DNA of 64,000 bases from Hydrangea macrophylla (taxonomy: Eukaryota > Streptophyta > Magnoliopsida > Cornales > Hydrangeaceae). Shown here piece by piece: positions 23,319 to 34,344 of the stretch. The notes under the pieces were generated by a model, which did no database searches, was not told the origin of the DNA, and worked only from the letters and a program-made list of their open reading frames with translations. The position numbers and the translations under genes are program-made. The number at the start of each line of letters is the position of its first letter. Within the stretch, counting starts at the first letter, position 1. The DNA lies in the NCBI GenBank assembly GCA_033977485.1, contig CM066995.1, positions 53,472,162 through 53,536,161 on the forward strand. The letters are read 5' to 3'.

Positions 23319-25429
23319 CACCCCCAAACCTACATTTTGCTAGTCCTCGAGCAAAACTAAAATAAAAACTACTAATAAAAATCTATTCCATTTTCGTATG
23401 GATCACGATTGCATTTAGCATATGCAACAAGCCTTTTAAACCCCTAGGTGTCCCTAGTCGGACGAGTGAAGTCTCGTGAGGGTTCTCGTCAACAAGTTAC
23501 CCACAACCATCTTTATTAACTTAAAATTTTAAAAACTTTTATTAAAACGAAAAATAAAACAATCAATACTCCTTATTATACAACAAAGATTCGAAATAGA
23601 ATAACGAACATAAAGAAATAGAATCAAACGTCTACATACATCATGAAAAACACTCTCAAGCACATGCATCGTATAAATCAATAGAGTTCCTCATAAGATT
23701 GCACGTGTGTGATATGGTAGTCAAATGAACACGCGCATGTCATTAACTTGGAATATAACTCGGATGACCATCTAACTATGTCTTGACTACGAATCTCACA
23801 ATGTCAATTACACTCTCAAATGAAACACTCAGAAACATGTGTAATTTTTCTAAAATATGTGAGCAAAGGAATTATGTTTTCAAAACGATAAATGCTCACA
23901 TATGACTCAAAAAAGACGCATGACACGAAAGAATAGTAGTCTCATGGATAGAATGCCAACAATCAAGAAAAATTAATCGTTACCATGTTTTAATCTCCTT
24001 CCCATCGTTTATATATCCCAACCATGTTTCCTAGGATCAAATAGGACTTTTCAAAGGTTGTAATGTGGCTCAGGCAATGAAAAATGATAGAACGGATTAA
24101 TTGGGTAGATTTAGAATGGCATTATAAGGCATGTTCGATTTCTTTCATTCTTCTTCTACAAACTTTCATCTTTTCTTTCTCTTCATTCCATATTTCTTTC
24201 ATTTTTTTTTATTTTCAACCTTCCTCTTCTTTATTTTTTTTTTTCTTCTTTTCCTCCTCGTTGCTTTTGAAACAAATATTCAATAATTACAAGCCAAACC
24301 CCAAACATCATCTTATTTTCTTCTTCTTCTCAATCACACATCGCCTTAACACCACTAAAAGGTGATCAATCTTTCAGAGGTGAACTCCAAGTTGGCCAAA
24401 TTGGAGCAAAAACAAGGATAATGGTAATTTAAGAAAGAAATGGCATTTTAATGGCTCAAAGGGGGAACTAAGGAAATTTTTCATCATTTATCGGTCGGTA
24501 ATAAACAAAGAAGGCCTAAAATCATGTCCTATGGTTATATGGTTCTTCAATATTTACGACGGAAGATTATTTAGCATGGTAACAACTATTTTAACTTGAC
24601 TATCAACCAAAACAAGAATAATGAGACTAAACAACAAGTAGATGCGCTATTTCAATGAAATTCGACAAACACAAGATGTATTTCTAACCCTCTAAATAGA
24701 AAAGATAGGCTCAAAAGCTCACCGGGTCTAGTCTCCACCATGTGTTATCTAGAAATCCGAATCATATTATAGTTCACAACCAACATGTATTCCAATGACT
24801 ACGTGCAGTGCATAGGTTTATGTGCAAATCTATGATATAAAACTACGATTCAAACAATACATAACTTAAAATATTTCAACATGACTTCAGCAAATATTTA
24901 ATCACATATTCTCTTGTTTATCATTCTATAACAAATCACATTACATAACAAGAAGTATCGACTAGCGATTGCAAAACCGTAGGTAACATCGTTTATTTAA
25001 ACACACTTATTGAAAAATTTTAAAATTTTACATAAAAATAATGTGCATGGTGTGTGCATACCCCCAAACCTAAACCTTTCATTGTCCCTAATGAAACAAT
25101 AAAATGAAAGAAAGGAGAGTACAGAAGGAACGATAATACCTCGATCTAGACAAGCATAGAGCAGGTGAACACAAAGGAATATGGCTATAAAGTTCAATGT
25201 TACCTGTTACTTCTTAATAAAAGAAAACAAACTAGCAAAAGAATATTAAAAGGAAAAGAAAAAACAAAAACAAAAACTAACACGATCTAAAATGGCTTAA
25301 TAAACAAAAACAAAAACAAAAACATTATCAGAACAAGTATGGGAGAAGGATACAGAAAACAAAAGAAAAAAAAAAAAAAAAACAGAAATTGGGGAAATCG
25401 CGCGAGCGGCCGTCACGCGCGCGAATTCC

Positions 25430-25478
<49 letters not shown>

Positions 25479-25843
25479 TTTCCCGCGAGCGAGGTACCTC
25501 GCGCCCGCGATTCCAGGCGCGAGGAGATCCTGAGGCTCAAGAAAAAGCAAACAAAGAAAAAAAACACTAAGGGGCCATCTCGCGCCAGCGGGCCGCGCGA
25601 GCGACGTCTCGCGCGAGCGGGCCGCGCGCGCGAGTTTGGTGTTTTCCATTTTGTAACTAAAATTATGTGTATATTATTAAAATACATTACTTCTAACCCC
25701 CAAACCTATCCAGAATGTCCACAACAGACACAAACAGACCCAAAAACAACCAAAAATAAGAAAAACGAATGAAATAAAGCTTGGGTTGCCTCCCAAGAAG
25801 CGCTAACTTTTACGTCTTTAGCTAGACCTTTCTAGCATAAGAC
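23319..25843 (-). other. Noncoding 3' interior of the TR-GAG element
   Basis: Between the gag-protease stop codon and the 3' LTR. This is where an autonomous element would carry pol, but I find no RT, RNase H or integrase motif in any frame. It is AT-rich, with (TTC)-rich stretches near 24,180-24,330, and holds a GC-rich palindrome cluster and a 42-nt T tract at 25,390-25,640. Confidence 0.75.
25390..25640. repeat. TCGCGCGA palindrome cluster and T42 tract in the TR-GAG interior
   Basis: Words such as TCGCGCGAGCGGCC, CGCGCGCGAATT, CCGCGAGCGAGGTACCTCGC, TCTCGCGCGAGCGGGCCGCG flank an uninterrupted run of 42 T (25434-25475). Same motif theme as the cluster in the element's LTRs but not a copy of it. 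Confidence 0.88.
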
Positions 25844-28549
25844 TCATGGAGGCCGTAAATCGGACTGTGTACCCCTAAGGATGTCAGGTAGAGCTCGGTG
25901 GTACGCAGAAATAACATCGCTTTGAATTAAATCGATTAACGGTTTGTCATTATGTTCGAATCGATTTCTTACCTTTCGAGTAGATTCCGCATTAGGGTCC
26001 ACGGGATTAGGATTCATCCACTCATCATCGTCCGCTATATCGTTTTTGTTACTCACGTTTATTTCTTTGGTAGGCGCAATATTCTGTGTTACCTCACCTT
26101 CCACCTCACATAGGGAATCGTCGTTTTTAAGAGGTTGATCCATAGCGTTAAAAACGTTCAATTTTAAATTCATGTTCCCAAATGACACTTTCATTACCCC
26201 CGTCCGACAATTAACACGTGCGTTAGCAGTTGCTAAGAATGGACGGCCTAGAATGACAGGAGTGTGTTTCCTAGCATCTAGCACTGGTTCAGTGTCAAGG
26301 ACCATAAAATCAACGGGATAGAAACATTGATCAACTTTTACTAATACGTCTTCGACGATTCCTCTAGGTATTTTAACAGAACGATCCGCTAATTGAATAG
26401 TAGCGGCCGTGGGCTTAAGTTCACCTAAACCTAATTGTTTATAGACGTGATAGGGTAAAAGATTAACACTCGCTCCTAAGTCAAGGAGAGCCCGATGAAT
26501 GATAGTGTCACCTATGACACATGAAATCGTAGGCGTACCTGGATCTTTATACTTCGGAGGAGCGTGTTGGAATATAGAGCTTACTTTTTCCGTGAGGAAG
26601 ACCTTTTTAGGAGTATGACTCCGTATTTTGCGCTTTTGTGTACAAAGGTCTTTTAGACATTTAGCATAGGCGGGGATTTGTTTTATAGCATCGAGGGAAG
26701 GAATATTTATTTTGACTTGTTTAAACACCTCGAGTATATCCTCAACCTTAGACTTTTTATTTGTAAGATTAGACGGTTCCTCAACGTTAGGTGGATATGG
26801 CATTCTCGGAGTATAATTCGTTGGGACCGATTCTTTATCTTTTTGAATTCTATTTTGGCTCATGTCCTCACCCGTCTCTTTATTAGAGTTAATATTCATA
26901 CCTTTCACATTCCCCTTCGGAATTTCTATTACCTCCTCCTCTCGGGTAGTCAACCTAGTTGAGACGGCGTTCACTTGTTCATTCGACCCCTTAACCTCAT
27001 ATTGTCCCTTAGGATTTTGGATTGTTTGACTAGGCAACGTCCCCTCGTTTCTACGACTTACTACAGTAGCTAGTTGTCCCATTTGGGATTCAAGCTTCGC
27101 AATGGATTGCGTATGAGAGTGCACTATTTGTGCTTGTGCCTGAACTTGCGTTTCAATAGTCTTAAGGGACGCCAACACCTTTTCCTCAAAAATATTTCCC
27201 CTTGAAGGATTAGCATTAGGAGGCGGTTGTTGGTATTGGTTAGGTTGAAACTGAGGTCGATACGCATTTGGAAAATTAGTCGCCTCGTTAGGATTATTAT
27301 TGTTATTTTTCCACGAGAAGTTAGGATGGTTTCTCCATGGCGCATCCGGATTATTAGTAGTTGCATTATAATTATTTCGTGGGTATTGTTGAATAGAATT
27401 AATGTGTTGCTCCACGAATTCCGGAAATTGACTCGCCGATGGACATGCAAGTATCGAATGTGAAGGATCGGAACATAATGCACAGATTTCACGAGCGGGT
27501 GGGGCTGTCGTTTGGTTCATCGTTAGAAGTCGGTCAAGTTTGTTAGATAGTTCTTTTATTTCAATTGATTGACTTGACTCGAATTTTACATCCCTCCTAG
27601 GTTGATTCAGATATCCTTCCGAACGGACAGACACCGTTTGGTGCATCGAATTCTCGCTTAACGTTTCAAATATTTTCCAGGCTTCATCGGCGCTTTTGTG
27701 TAGGAAAGTTCCCGCACAAACGGCATCGACGGTATTCCGGACCGAGGGAATAAGCCCCTCATAGAAGACTTGAACCAATTGCCACTTGGGCACCTGATGA
27801 TGTGGACACGAACGTAATAATTCTTTAAATTTTTCCCACGTGTCGTAAAGTGATTCCCCATCTTGCATTACAAAATTGGTTATGGATTTTCTTATCTGAT
27901 TTGTACGCATAATCGGGAAAAACTTTTGTAAAAATGCGGTGTGTAAGTCTTCCCATGTTCTAATAGTGTTTGGCTCCAAAGATTGGAGCCAATATTTAGC
28001 TTTGTCCTTTAATGAGAATGGAAAGAGCCGCATTTTTAATTCATCATCAGTAAGATTTTGAATTTTCAAAGTAGAACATATATCTTGAAAATCTCCTAAG
28101 TGTTTATATGGATCTTCATTTAAACGGCCATGGAAAGATGGAAGCAGCGAGATGGTAGACGACTTTATCTCAAAGTGAGATGCCGTCGCCTCCGGTAATT
28201 CAATACATGTTTGTGGTGTGTAAGTCGTAGGAATAAAATAATCTTTAAGTGGAGGAGGTGGTGGTATATTAGGATTATTCATATTAGCTCCGTTGTTATT
28301 TTGATTGTTATTGTTATTTCCACCGTCAGCCATTTTAATCGGTTTAATTTGAAAAGTTCGAGTTTTCCTTATCCGTTCACGGGTACTCTGAATTTCGGCC
28401 TCAAACAACGACGACGGAATCGGAGTTGATTCGTCGTCTTGCAACCTAGCTCTAGAAGCTTGGGTTGTGGACTTACTAGTTCTTAAGGTACGTTCAAGTT
28501 CAAGATCGAAAGATTTTAAATCTGGTTTATTTGAACGTGTACTTAACAT
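25844..28549 (-). CDS. Gag-protease polyprotein of TR-GAG retrotransposon, intact
   Basis: A 901-residue uninterrupted frame. Residues 1-100 are basic and Asn/Pro-rich. About 135-300 match the plant retrotransposon gag fold (FPFSLKDKAKYWLQSL at 176-191, then TWEDLHTAFLQKFFP). A CCHC zinc knuckle lies at C356, C359, H364, C369. 400-450 is Asn/Gln-rich. The aspartic protease domain (about 660-800) has its active-site loop as ALLDLGAS (D690) and the flap-side motif VILGRPFLAT (765-774). DLGAS replaces the usual DTGAS/DSGAS; I recall this in related plant elements, so it may be tolerated, but activity is untested. The frame ends about 100 residues after the protease with no RT. Gag should assemble particles that package the element's RNA. 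The first ATG of the frame was taken as start; a Met at residue 73 (IKMADGG) is the alternative. Confidence 0.9.
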   Translation of the reverse strand: MLSTRSNKPDLKSFDLELERTLRTSKSTTQASRARLQDDESTPIPSSLFEAEIQSTRERIRKTRTFQIKPIKMADGGNNNNNQNNNGANMNNPNIPPPPPLKDYFIPTTYTPQTCIELPEATASHFEIKSSTISLLPSFHGRLNEDPYKHLGDFQDICSTLKIQNLTDDELKMRLFPFSLKDKAKYWLQSLEPNTIRTWEDLHTAFLQKFFPIMRTNQIRKSITNFVMQDGESLYDTWEKFKELLRSCPHHQVPKWQLVQVFYEGLIPSVRNTVDAVCAGTFLHKSADEAWKIFETLSENSMHQTVSVRSEGYLNQPRRDVKFESSQSIEIKELSNKLDRLLTMNQTTAPPAREICALCSDPSHSILACPSASQFPEFVEQHINSIQQYPRNNYNATTNNPDAPWRNHPNFSWKNNNNNPNEATNFPNAYRPQFQPNQYQQPPPNANPSRGNIFEEKVLASLKTIETQVQAQAQIVHSHTQSIAKLESQMGQLATVVSRRNEGTLPSQTIQNPKGQYEVKGSNEQVNAVSTRLTTREEEVIEIPKGNVKGMNINSNKETGEDMSQNRIQKDKESVPTNYTPRMPYPPNVEEPSNLTNKKSKVEDILEVFKQVKINIPSLDAIKQIPAYAKCLKDLCTQKRKIRSHTPKKVFLTEKVSSIFQHAPPKYKDPGTPTISCVIGDTIIHRALLDLGASVNLLPYHVYKQLGLGELKPTAATIQLADRSVKIPRGIVEDVLVKVDQCFYPVDFMVLDTEPVLDARKHTPVILGRPFLATANARVNCRTGVMKVSFGNMNLKLNVFNAMDQPLKNDDSLCEVEGEVTQNIAPTKEINVSNKNDIADDDEWMNPNPVDPNAESTRKVRNRFEHNDKPLIDLIQSDVISAYHRALPDILRGTQSDLRPP

Positions 28550-29010
28550 AAACTAAAACAAAGAAAAAGAAACTAAAAACAAAAACTGACTCAACAAAAG
28601 AAAAACAAATAGCAAGCAATCACGCAACTAAGATAACAAGCATTCAACTACTGTGATGCATGAAAATTATCCTGTAATGCAATGACCGCGTCAAGCCCAG
28701 CGCCCCGGGTTTCCTAGCTAATGCAGTGCAATTAACCCTAAACTAATGCAAATAGTGCGTCACAGCGCCCTAACTTACAGCGGTTTAAAGCGAATTCCAC
28801 AAGAAGCAATTTATTTTATTTTATTTATATTATTTTTGCGTAAGCTCCTTTGATGTAATTAGCTGCTCCACTCGGAAACGTTGACTACAAAATAATAAAA
28901 AAAACAAGTTAGTAACTAAAAACAAAAACAGAAAATAAGAAGAATAAAAACTAATCTAATATTTACGAATTAACTAAACTACGATTATAAAACTAAGAGT
29001 AGTAATGCAA
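28550..29010 (-). other. 5' leader of the TR-GAG element
   Basis: About 460 bp of AT-rich untranslated sequence between the PBS and the gag start. It presumably carries the packaging signal; I see no specific structure. Confidence 0.6.
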
Positions 29011-29028
29011 TCCCCGGCAACGGCGCCA
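29011..29028 (-). other. Primer binding site, tRNA-Asp type
   Basis: Minus strand reads TGGCGCCGTTGCCGGGGA, complementary to the 3' end of plant tRNA-Asp, five bases downstream of the 5' LTR. It would prime minus-strand cDNA synthesis. It is not a tRNA gene: nothing else of a tRNA surrounds it. Confidence 0.93.
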
Positions 29029-29033
29029 AAAAT

Positions 29034-30379
29034 TGATCTTGTCAGAATCAAGATATAAAAGTATTCTTTACTTTTCAAAGGATTTGCAGTGTGGAAGTAA
29101 AGGTCGAACCCACAGAGATTGATTACTACAGCGATTTAATTTTAGAACCTAAGTCTAGTTAATTAGGGAAAACAGATTTGATTTTGAATTTAATTAAACT
29201 ACTAACAATAAATAAATCTAAACTAGGAAAGCAATTAAAAGTGTTTTTTAAATAATATTTAAAGGAACCTAGGATTGCAAATCCACCACTAGATTCATAA
29301 TAGGAATATTCATGAATTACTTTAACTTATTACGTTGGATGAATATGGGGAATTGTAGCTACAAGCCCAATTCCTCCGACAAGAAGATAATCATGGTTCA
29401 AGCACCAACATAATCCATCTGCGGATAGCACGAATTATCTCACACTAAACTAGGGTTGTGATCTAATCCGTCTAACCTAGGCATGGACTATTCGGATACT
29501 TGATAGCACGAATCAATAAAGCACCATCACATGTAAACAATCTAAACAAGCACAGCAAGAATAGATCGTTGAGCACATCACAGTCAAAATAGATCTAAGA
29601 CAAGAATAAATTCCGAAAGCAATGATTTAATCAATGTAAGTACGATTTATTAATAAAAATCCTCTCAACATGTGACTGTCATCCATACATAATAGACTAA
29701 AATAAAAGCATAAATAAAACCCTATTACTCATCTAGGGCTTCATTGAAACCCTAGATCAATGATCTAAGTTGCCATAGAAGTGATAGATAGCAAGAGGTT
29801 GATGGAGGAGGCCATGGAAACCCTTGGTCTTCTTCTTCTTCTCCTTGCTTCCCTCCCTTCAATGGCTGGAAGTATGGTTGTAGAATGTGTGTATATTAAT
29901 TGCCAACCCTCTAATTAAAGTAAAATAGAGTCTAAATAGATTTACAACATGTTTTGGAAGCCTTTACAACTCGAAACGGACTGAAACTGATGTAATTTAC
30001 AGTCTGGACGTCGTTTAGCAGTCTCATTTGCACAGGAGTCTTCAGTATACTGAAATAGGCAACTTTGGTTTTTGGGCATATCGCGCGAGCGGGTCGCGCA
30101 AGCGCGACATTTGGCTTTCGCGCGCGCGGATCGCGCGAGCGATTCTGGGGTTCTCGCGCGAGCGATTTCTCGATTCTCGCGGGCGCGGGTCGCGCGCGCG
30201 ACTTGGTTTTTTCAGCTTCTTCAACTATGCTTTTTCACCCTGTTTAGCCTGGTTTAGCTGATTTCTTCCAAAACCTGTCAGAAACTAGAAAACGAAGTAA
30301 AAATATACAAAAACAGAATAAAAAGGTACTAACAAATGCTCATTAAGGCGTATAAATAGGATTAGTTCTCTCCCGATCA
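29034..30379 (-). repeat. 5' LTR of the TR-GAG element (1,346 bp)
   Basis: Bounded by TGATCTTG and CCCGATCA; by eye identical to the 3' LTR except for about five substitutions and a 13-bp deletion within the palindrome cluster (30081-30201). As the 5' LTR it carries the promoter, but I could not assign a convincing TATA box. Confidence 0.93.
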
Positions 30380-30982
30380 ATATAAATCATCCACTGCATT
30401 CATGGGCACCACGTCAGTCCATCCCCCGCTCATTAAGGATATACACCATCCACCACATGTCAGGGATACAACGCTTTGAACAACAGCACATCAAATCTAT
30501 TGCCACGACTTCCCCTATTATACTAATGATCTCCATCCACCGCTCGTTAAGGATATAAAGCATCCACCGCTCGTTAAGTATATAACATGGATCACATGGC
30601 TATCTTAGGACTACATGGTCCTACTCACTGCTCGTTAATGATATAAACCATCCACCACATGTGAAAGCATATCATGACCAGGCGTCCGCCAGCGTACCAT
30701 TTCCATAACTTATCAAACCTACTTAGACTCAGTACTAATATTGATACATGACAATTACCATGTGGCCTGACTACTCTGATTGAAATGAACGGATATCGAA
30801 CTCATACATGAACCGAAATCATCTAACGTCACTATGTTAATCCATTACTCTGAATCATACTTATCTCTGTTGTTACATTATCCCTGATTCACCCAAAATC
30901 GCATAATAGAAATCCGAATCGAGAATCGAATATTCGAACCTCATTTATAATAAACCAAAGGACTAAACCATGTTCTTTATGT

Positions 30983-31742
30983 CTCGATCGATTGAAACCA
31001 TTTCGATCGATTGAGGAAAAATAATGTTCGAGCGATCAATGTCTCTTCGATCGATTGAACATTCGATTGATTGAACTCAGTTCAATCACTCGAGAGTCGT
31101 CTTCTCCAGCAGATTATAAAAATAGCATATATAAACATTGAAAGGACATGTTTAATATGACTAATCATACTAAAAGCTAATAAAAACATTATATAATTGA
31201 AACCAAGTTAGTAAAGACTCATTGAACGTGCTAAGGACGCGTTTGGCTCGTCAAGCTTTGAGCTCCCTCTCTCCAATGGCCTTTTCTATCTCTCTATTCC
31301 TTTCTTCATCTCTGTCTCTCCTTCTCTTTCTCTTCTTCTTCTTCTTCTTCTTCTTCTCTGCTTCACTTTCTCTTCTAAGTGTATATAATATATATATATG
31401 AGCATATATATCAAAACATCACTCTCTCTCTCTAAATTTTCTGAATTAACCAAACACACACACTCTCGACAATAGTTTATATATATATCAAGGGGAGGAT
31501 GTGCAGGTGACTGTTTCTGTGTAAAACTTAGAATTTTGATGATTACACGTTCGATCGATCGAACTATGTTCGATCGCTCGAGAGCAGATTGGTTAGGATT
31601 GATCGATTGAAAAGGTTTTGATCGATTGAAGTAGGGACCATGTCATAAATTCAGGTCAGTAGGGTTTCAATCACTCGAGAAAGGTTCAATTACTTGAACT
31701 CTAGAAATGCTCGATCACTCGAAAGTAGTTCGATCGGTCGAA
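30983..31742. repeat. TCGATCGATTGA palindrome clusters in the gypsy 3' LTR
   Basis: Two sub-clusters: 30983-31094 (TCGATCGATTGA at 30983 and 31003, then degenerate copies) and 31550-31742 (perfect 14-bp palindrome TTCGATCGATCGAA at 31550, TTCGATCGCTCGAG, TGATCGATTGA at 31600 and 31619, further variants). The same clusters are at 59646-59742 and 60257-60430 in the 5' LTR. Confidence 0.9.
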
Positions 31743-31873
31743 GGTTGGATTTCAATGAGGGTTAAGGAAAGTATATGAAATCTCTCTGTATAAATAATGA
31801 TTGAAAATACAGGGTATTACATCATCCACCACTCAACAAAAGATTTCGTCCTTGAAATCAGAGGCATATAGGG

Positions 31874-34344
31874 TTAAAATAAAAACAGAAACTTCTCACG
31901 CATTTCTGAATCTAGCTCCCACGAAGCTTCTCCTTCATCATGATGCTTCCACTGAATCTTCACTAACGTAATCTCCTTGTTTCTGAGCTTCTTGATACCA
32001 CAGTCCATGATGTGAACTGGTCTTTCATTGGACGTAACGTTGTTGTTGACTTCAATATCTTTGAAGTCGATCTCGTGTACAGGGTTATGAACACATTTCC
32101 TCAGCATACTGATGTAAAAAACATTGTGCACTCCTGACATCTTTGGCGGCAATGCAAGTCAATAAGTAACCTTCCCAACATACTCTAGAATCTCGAACGG
32201 TCCGATGAATTGTGGCGATAACTTGCCTCTCTTTTGACCGAATCTGACGATGCCTCGAACAGGTGAAACTTTGAGTAGTACATGATCTCCAACGGCAAAT
32301 TCCAAGTCTTTGCGTCACTTGTCAGCATAACTCTTGTGTCGGGTCTGAGCTGTCTTCAATCTCTCACGTACGATCTGAATCTTCTCACTGGTCTCTCGTA
32401 CCATCTCTGGACCAAGAAGTTTAGTATCTCTGACTTCAGCCCAACACAACGGTGATCAGCAAGGTCTTCCGTACAAAGCTTCAAACGGCGCCATCCCTAT
32501 GCTCGAACGATAACTGTTGTTGTAAGTGAACTCGATTAATGGAAGATGTGTCTCCCAAGAACTTTCAAAATCAATAACGCAAGCATGTAGCATATCTTCC
32601 ATCACTTGATTGACTCGTTCAGTCTACCCATCAGTCTGTGGATGAAAGGCTGAGCTCAAGTTCAGTGTTGTTCCCGTTGTTGTCATGAGACTCTTCCAGA
32701 ACTCTGCAGTAAAGAGCAAATCTCTATCTGACACGATGGACATAGGTACTCCGTGTAATCATACAATGTGTTGTAGATACTGTTAGGGATATATACTAAA
32801 AGCCATGCTTTATGTAGTTGATTCATTATTCATTTAATAAAATCAGTTAATCCATTTTTATGAAAATCTGTGTGGGCAATATTTGTATTATATTATTTAT
32901 TTAATATTATGCATGTGTGTCTTTCACTCTACATAGTAAGTGGTTTGGTGTGTAGAGTTCGGCTTGCACAGGGAAGATCAGACCATCGGATCTTGTAGAA
33001 TATAAGATTTTGGTTTACAGTCTTAGATGTATTGGACACACCATCGGTAGGACTGCAGTATGGTGTTGTAGTAGGTTTGTCTTGACTGCGGGAAACGGTA
33101 TAGTTTCAACTCACCATACTGGTACATTTTGTGTATTAAACGGGACCGACTTGGGGTAATTATCTTTATACTGACTTATAAGATAATTAATACCTCATGA
33201 CTATTATGAGTGCTTATGCTCTAAATCCTAAGTTATTTTATGGACACGTACATTTGATATTTACACTTTGATCCCTAAAAGGGTGAGATCCTTAAATGGG
33301 TCAATATCTCATTGGATTGGGTGACAATATTAATTATGTGGTGGATATTAATTAATGATGGAATCCATGTCTCAATTTTGGGATTGATGATATCCCCTTG
33401 AGAAAGCTTATAAGTTTTGATTATGTCAAACCCTGCAGGTAGATTTTGTATCCGACATATTAGATAAGTTAAGCAGAGGATCTCAAGGAGTTTTAAGAGA
33501 TTAATTAAATATGATTGTCAGTAATTATATTTAATTAATGGATATCTGTAATCTTAACATAGGGAGATAATAAGCATTTAATAACATGGAGCTCGAAATA
33601 TATTTTTGAGATAAGGGTAGGAGTGCAATTATAATTCTTTAGTGGTATGAATTATAATTTATGGAAATAAGAATCTGATTCAATTCGAATTAGGGTTTCC
33701 TAATTCTATAAGGAAGCCTATTCCTTATTGACTTCTTATGGTCCCTCTCGTAGCCTATATATATGCTGCTTTGGCTCTCTCCTCAGTTTGCGTTTTTCCA
33801 TCAAGAGTATTATAACTCGGAATAGAAAAGAGAACGTAAAAAGAAAGAGCAGAAACATAAAGGATTTCGAAAGAGCTCACACTCAGTTCGATATTCTGGC
33901 AGTAAAGGAATACGGTAGAAGATCGTGAGCTGTTATCGAGCCCGTGTTCTTGATTCGTCTACTACAGAAATCCGTTTTAGCAGTTTAAGGTAACCCTAGT
34001 TCAGCCCTTGTAGGGTTATTGTAGTTCTCACGTAATGTTTTTGCAGTACCAACTTATACGCGCTGTCAATGGATTCTGGGAACTCAGTTTCCTAACAGAT
34101 ACATCCGGCTCAGACGTTCCACTGTATACGTTCTACTGTAGGCAATAAAATGTGTCGTCTTTGTAAGTCGATACACGATTACCCAAATAGCGTCGTAGTT
34201 CTGCTATGACTTCGACAATCCTACCATGAAATCCTTAGTGATGTGCTTTACCTAAATGGTATTGTAATGAAAAGTCATAGTCCTTGAGTAACTCCGTCCA
34301 TCTTCGTTGTCGCATATTCAACTCCTTCTGAGATAACAAATATG
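31874..34344 (-). pseudogene. Gypsy RNase H tail, integrase core and chromodomain, broken; split by a copia solo LTR
   Basis: Minus strand, on both sides of the solo LTR at 32781-34097. 34344-34103 holds the RNase H tail (MRQRRWTELLKDYDF), then directly the integrase core (DFMVGL, DAIWVIVYRLTK), so the zinc-binding HHCC domain between them has been deleted. 32780-32150 continues with SDRDLLF, a QTDG-stop-TERVNQ motif (all three catalytic acidic residues remain) and the GPY region FIGPFEIL. 32152-31874 ends in a chromodomain-like segment (KLRNKEITLVKIQW, EASWELDSEM). At least four in-frame stops (TAG near 32,624; TGA near 32,455, 32,317 and 32,161) fit C-to-T change of CAG or CGA codons. Not functional. 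Confidence 0.88.
32781..34097 (+). mobile_element. Copia-type solo LTR, 1,317 bp
   Basis: Starts TGTTAGGG and ends CCTAACA, with a short terminal inverted repeat, and is flanked by a perfect 5-bp TSD GATAC (32776-32780 and 34098-34102). A TATATATGC box near 33,757 suggests + orientation. It interrupts the integrase of the gypsy element and has no interior or partner LTR. Confidence 0.92.

Larger units (their letters stand above)
21960..30379 (-). mobile_element. Young non-autonomous LTR retrotransposon with gag-protease only (TR-GAG type, Athila-like)
   Basis: Two near-identical LTRs (21960-23318 and 29034-30379) flank a 5.7-kb interior, with a perfect TSD ATATA (21955-21959 and 30380-30384). 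The PBS is complementary to tRNA-Asp (29011-29028). One intact 901-codon gag-protease frame (25844-28549) is present; no reverse transcriptase, RNase H or integrase can be seen in the remaining 2.5 kb. By eye the LTRs differ by about five substitutions and one 13-bp deletion, so insertion was recent. Movement must depend on enzymes from a related autonomous element. Confidence 0.92.
19784..31821 (-). repeat. 3' LTR of the gypsy element, split by two insertions
   Basis: LTR pieces are 19784-20446, 21922-21959 and 30385-31821, about 2.14 kb in total. They are collinear with the right LTR (45370-45604 plus 58206-60509). The first gap is a solo LTR, the second a complete gag-only element. On the minus strand the LTR begins TGTAATACCCTG, preceded by a purine-rich stretch (GTTGAGTGGTGGATGA) that is the likely polypurine tract. 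Confidence 0.88.

Noticed and set aside
26678..27492. Open frames on either strand inside the gag-protease gene (for example 26678-26962 +, 27124-27492 -)
   Set aside because: Shadows of the real 901-codon frame in other frames; no domains.
29011..29028. Sequence matching the 3' end of tRNA-Asp
   Set aside because: Only 18 nt next to an LTR: a primer binding site, not a tRNA gene.
33728..33928. 66-codon frame inside the copia solo LTR
   Set aside because: LTR leader sequence; no domain, and no reason to expect a gene there.
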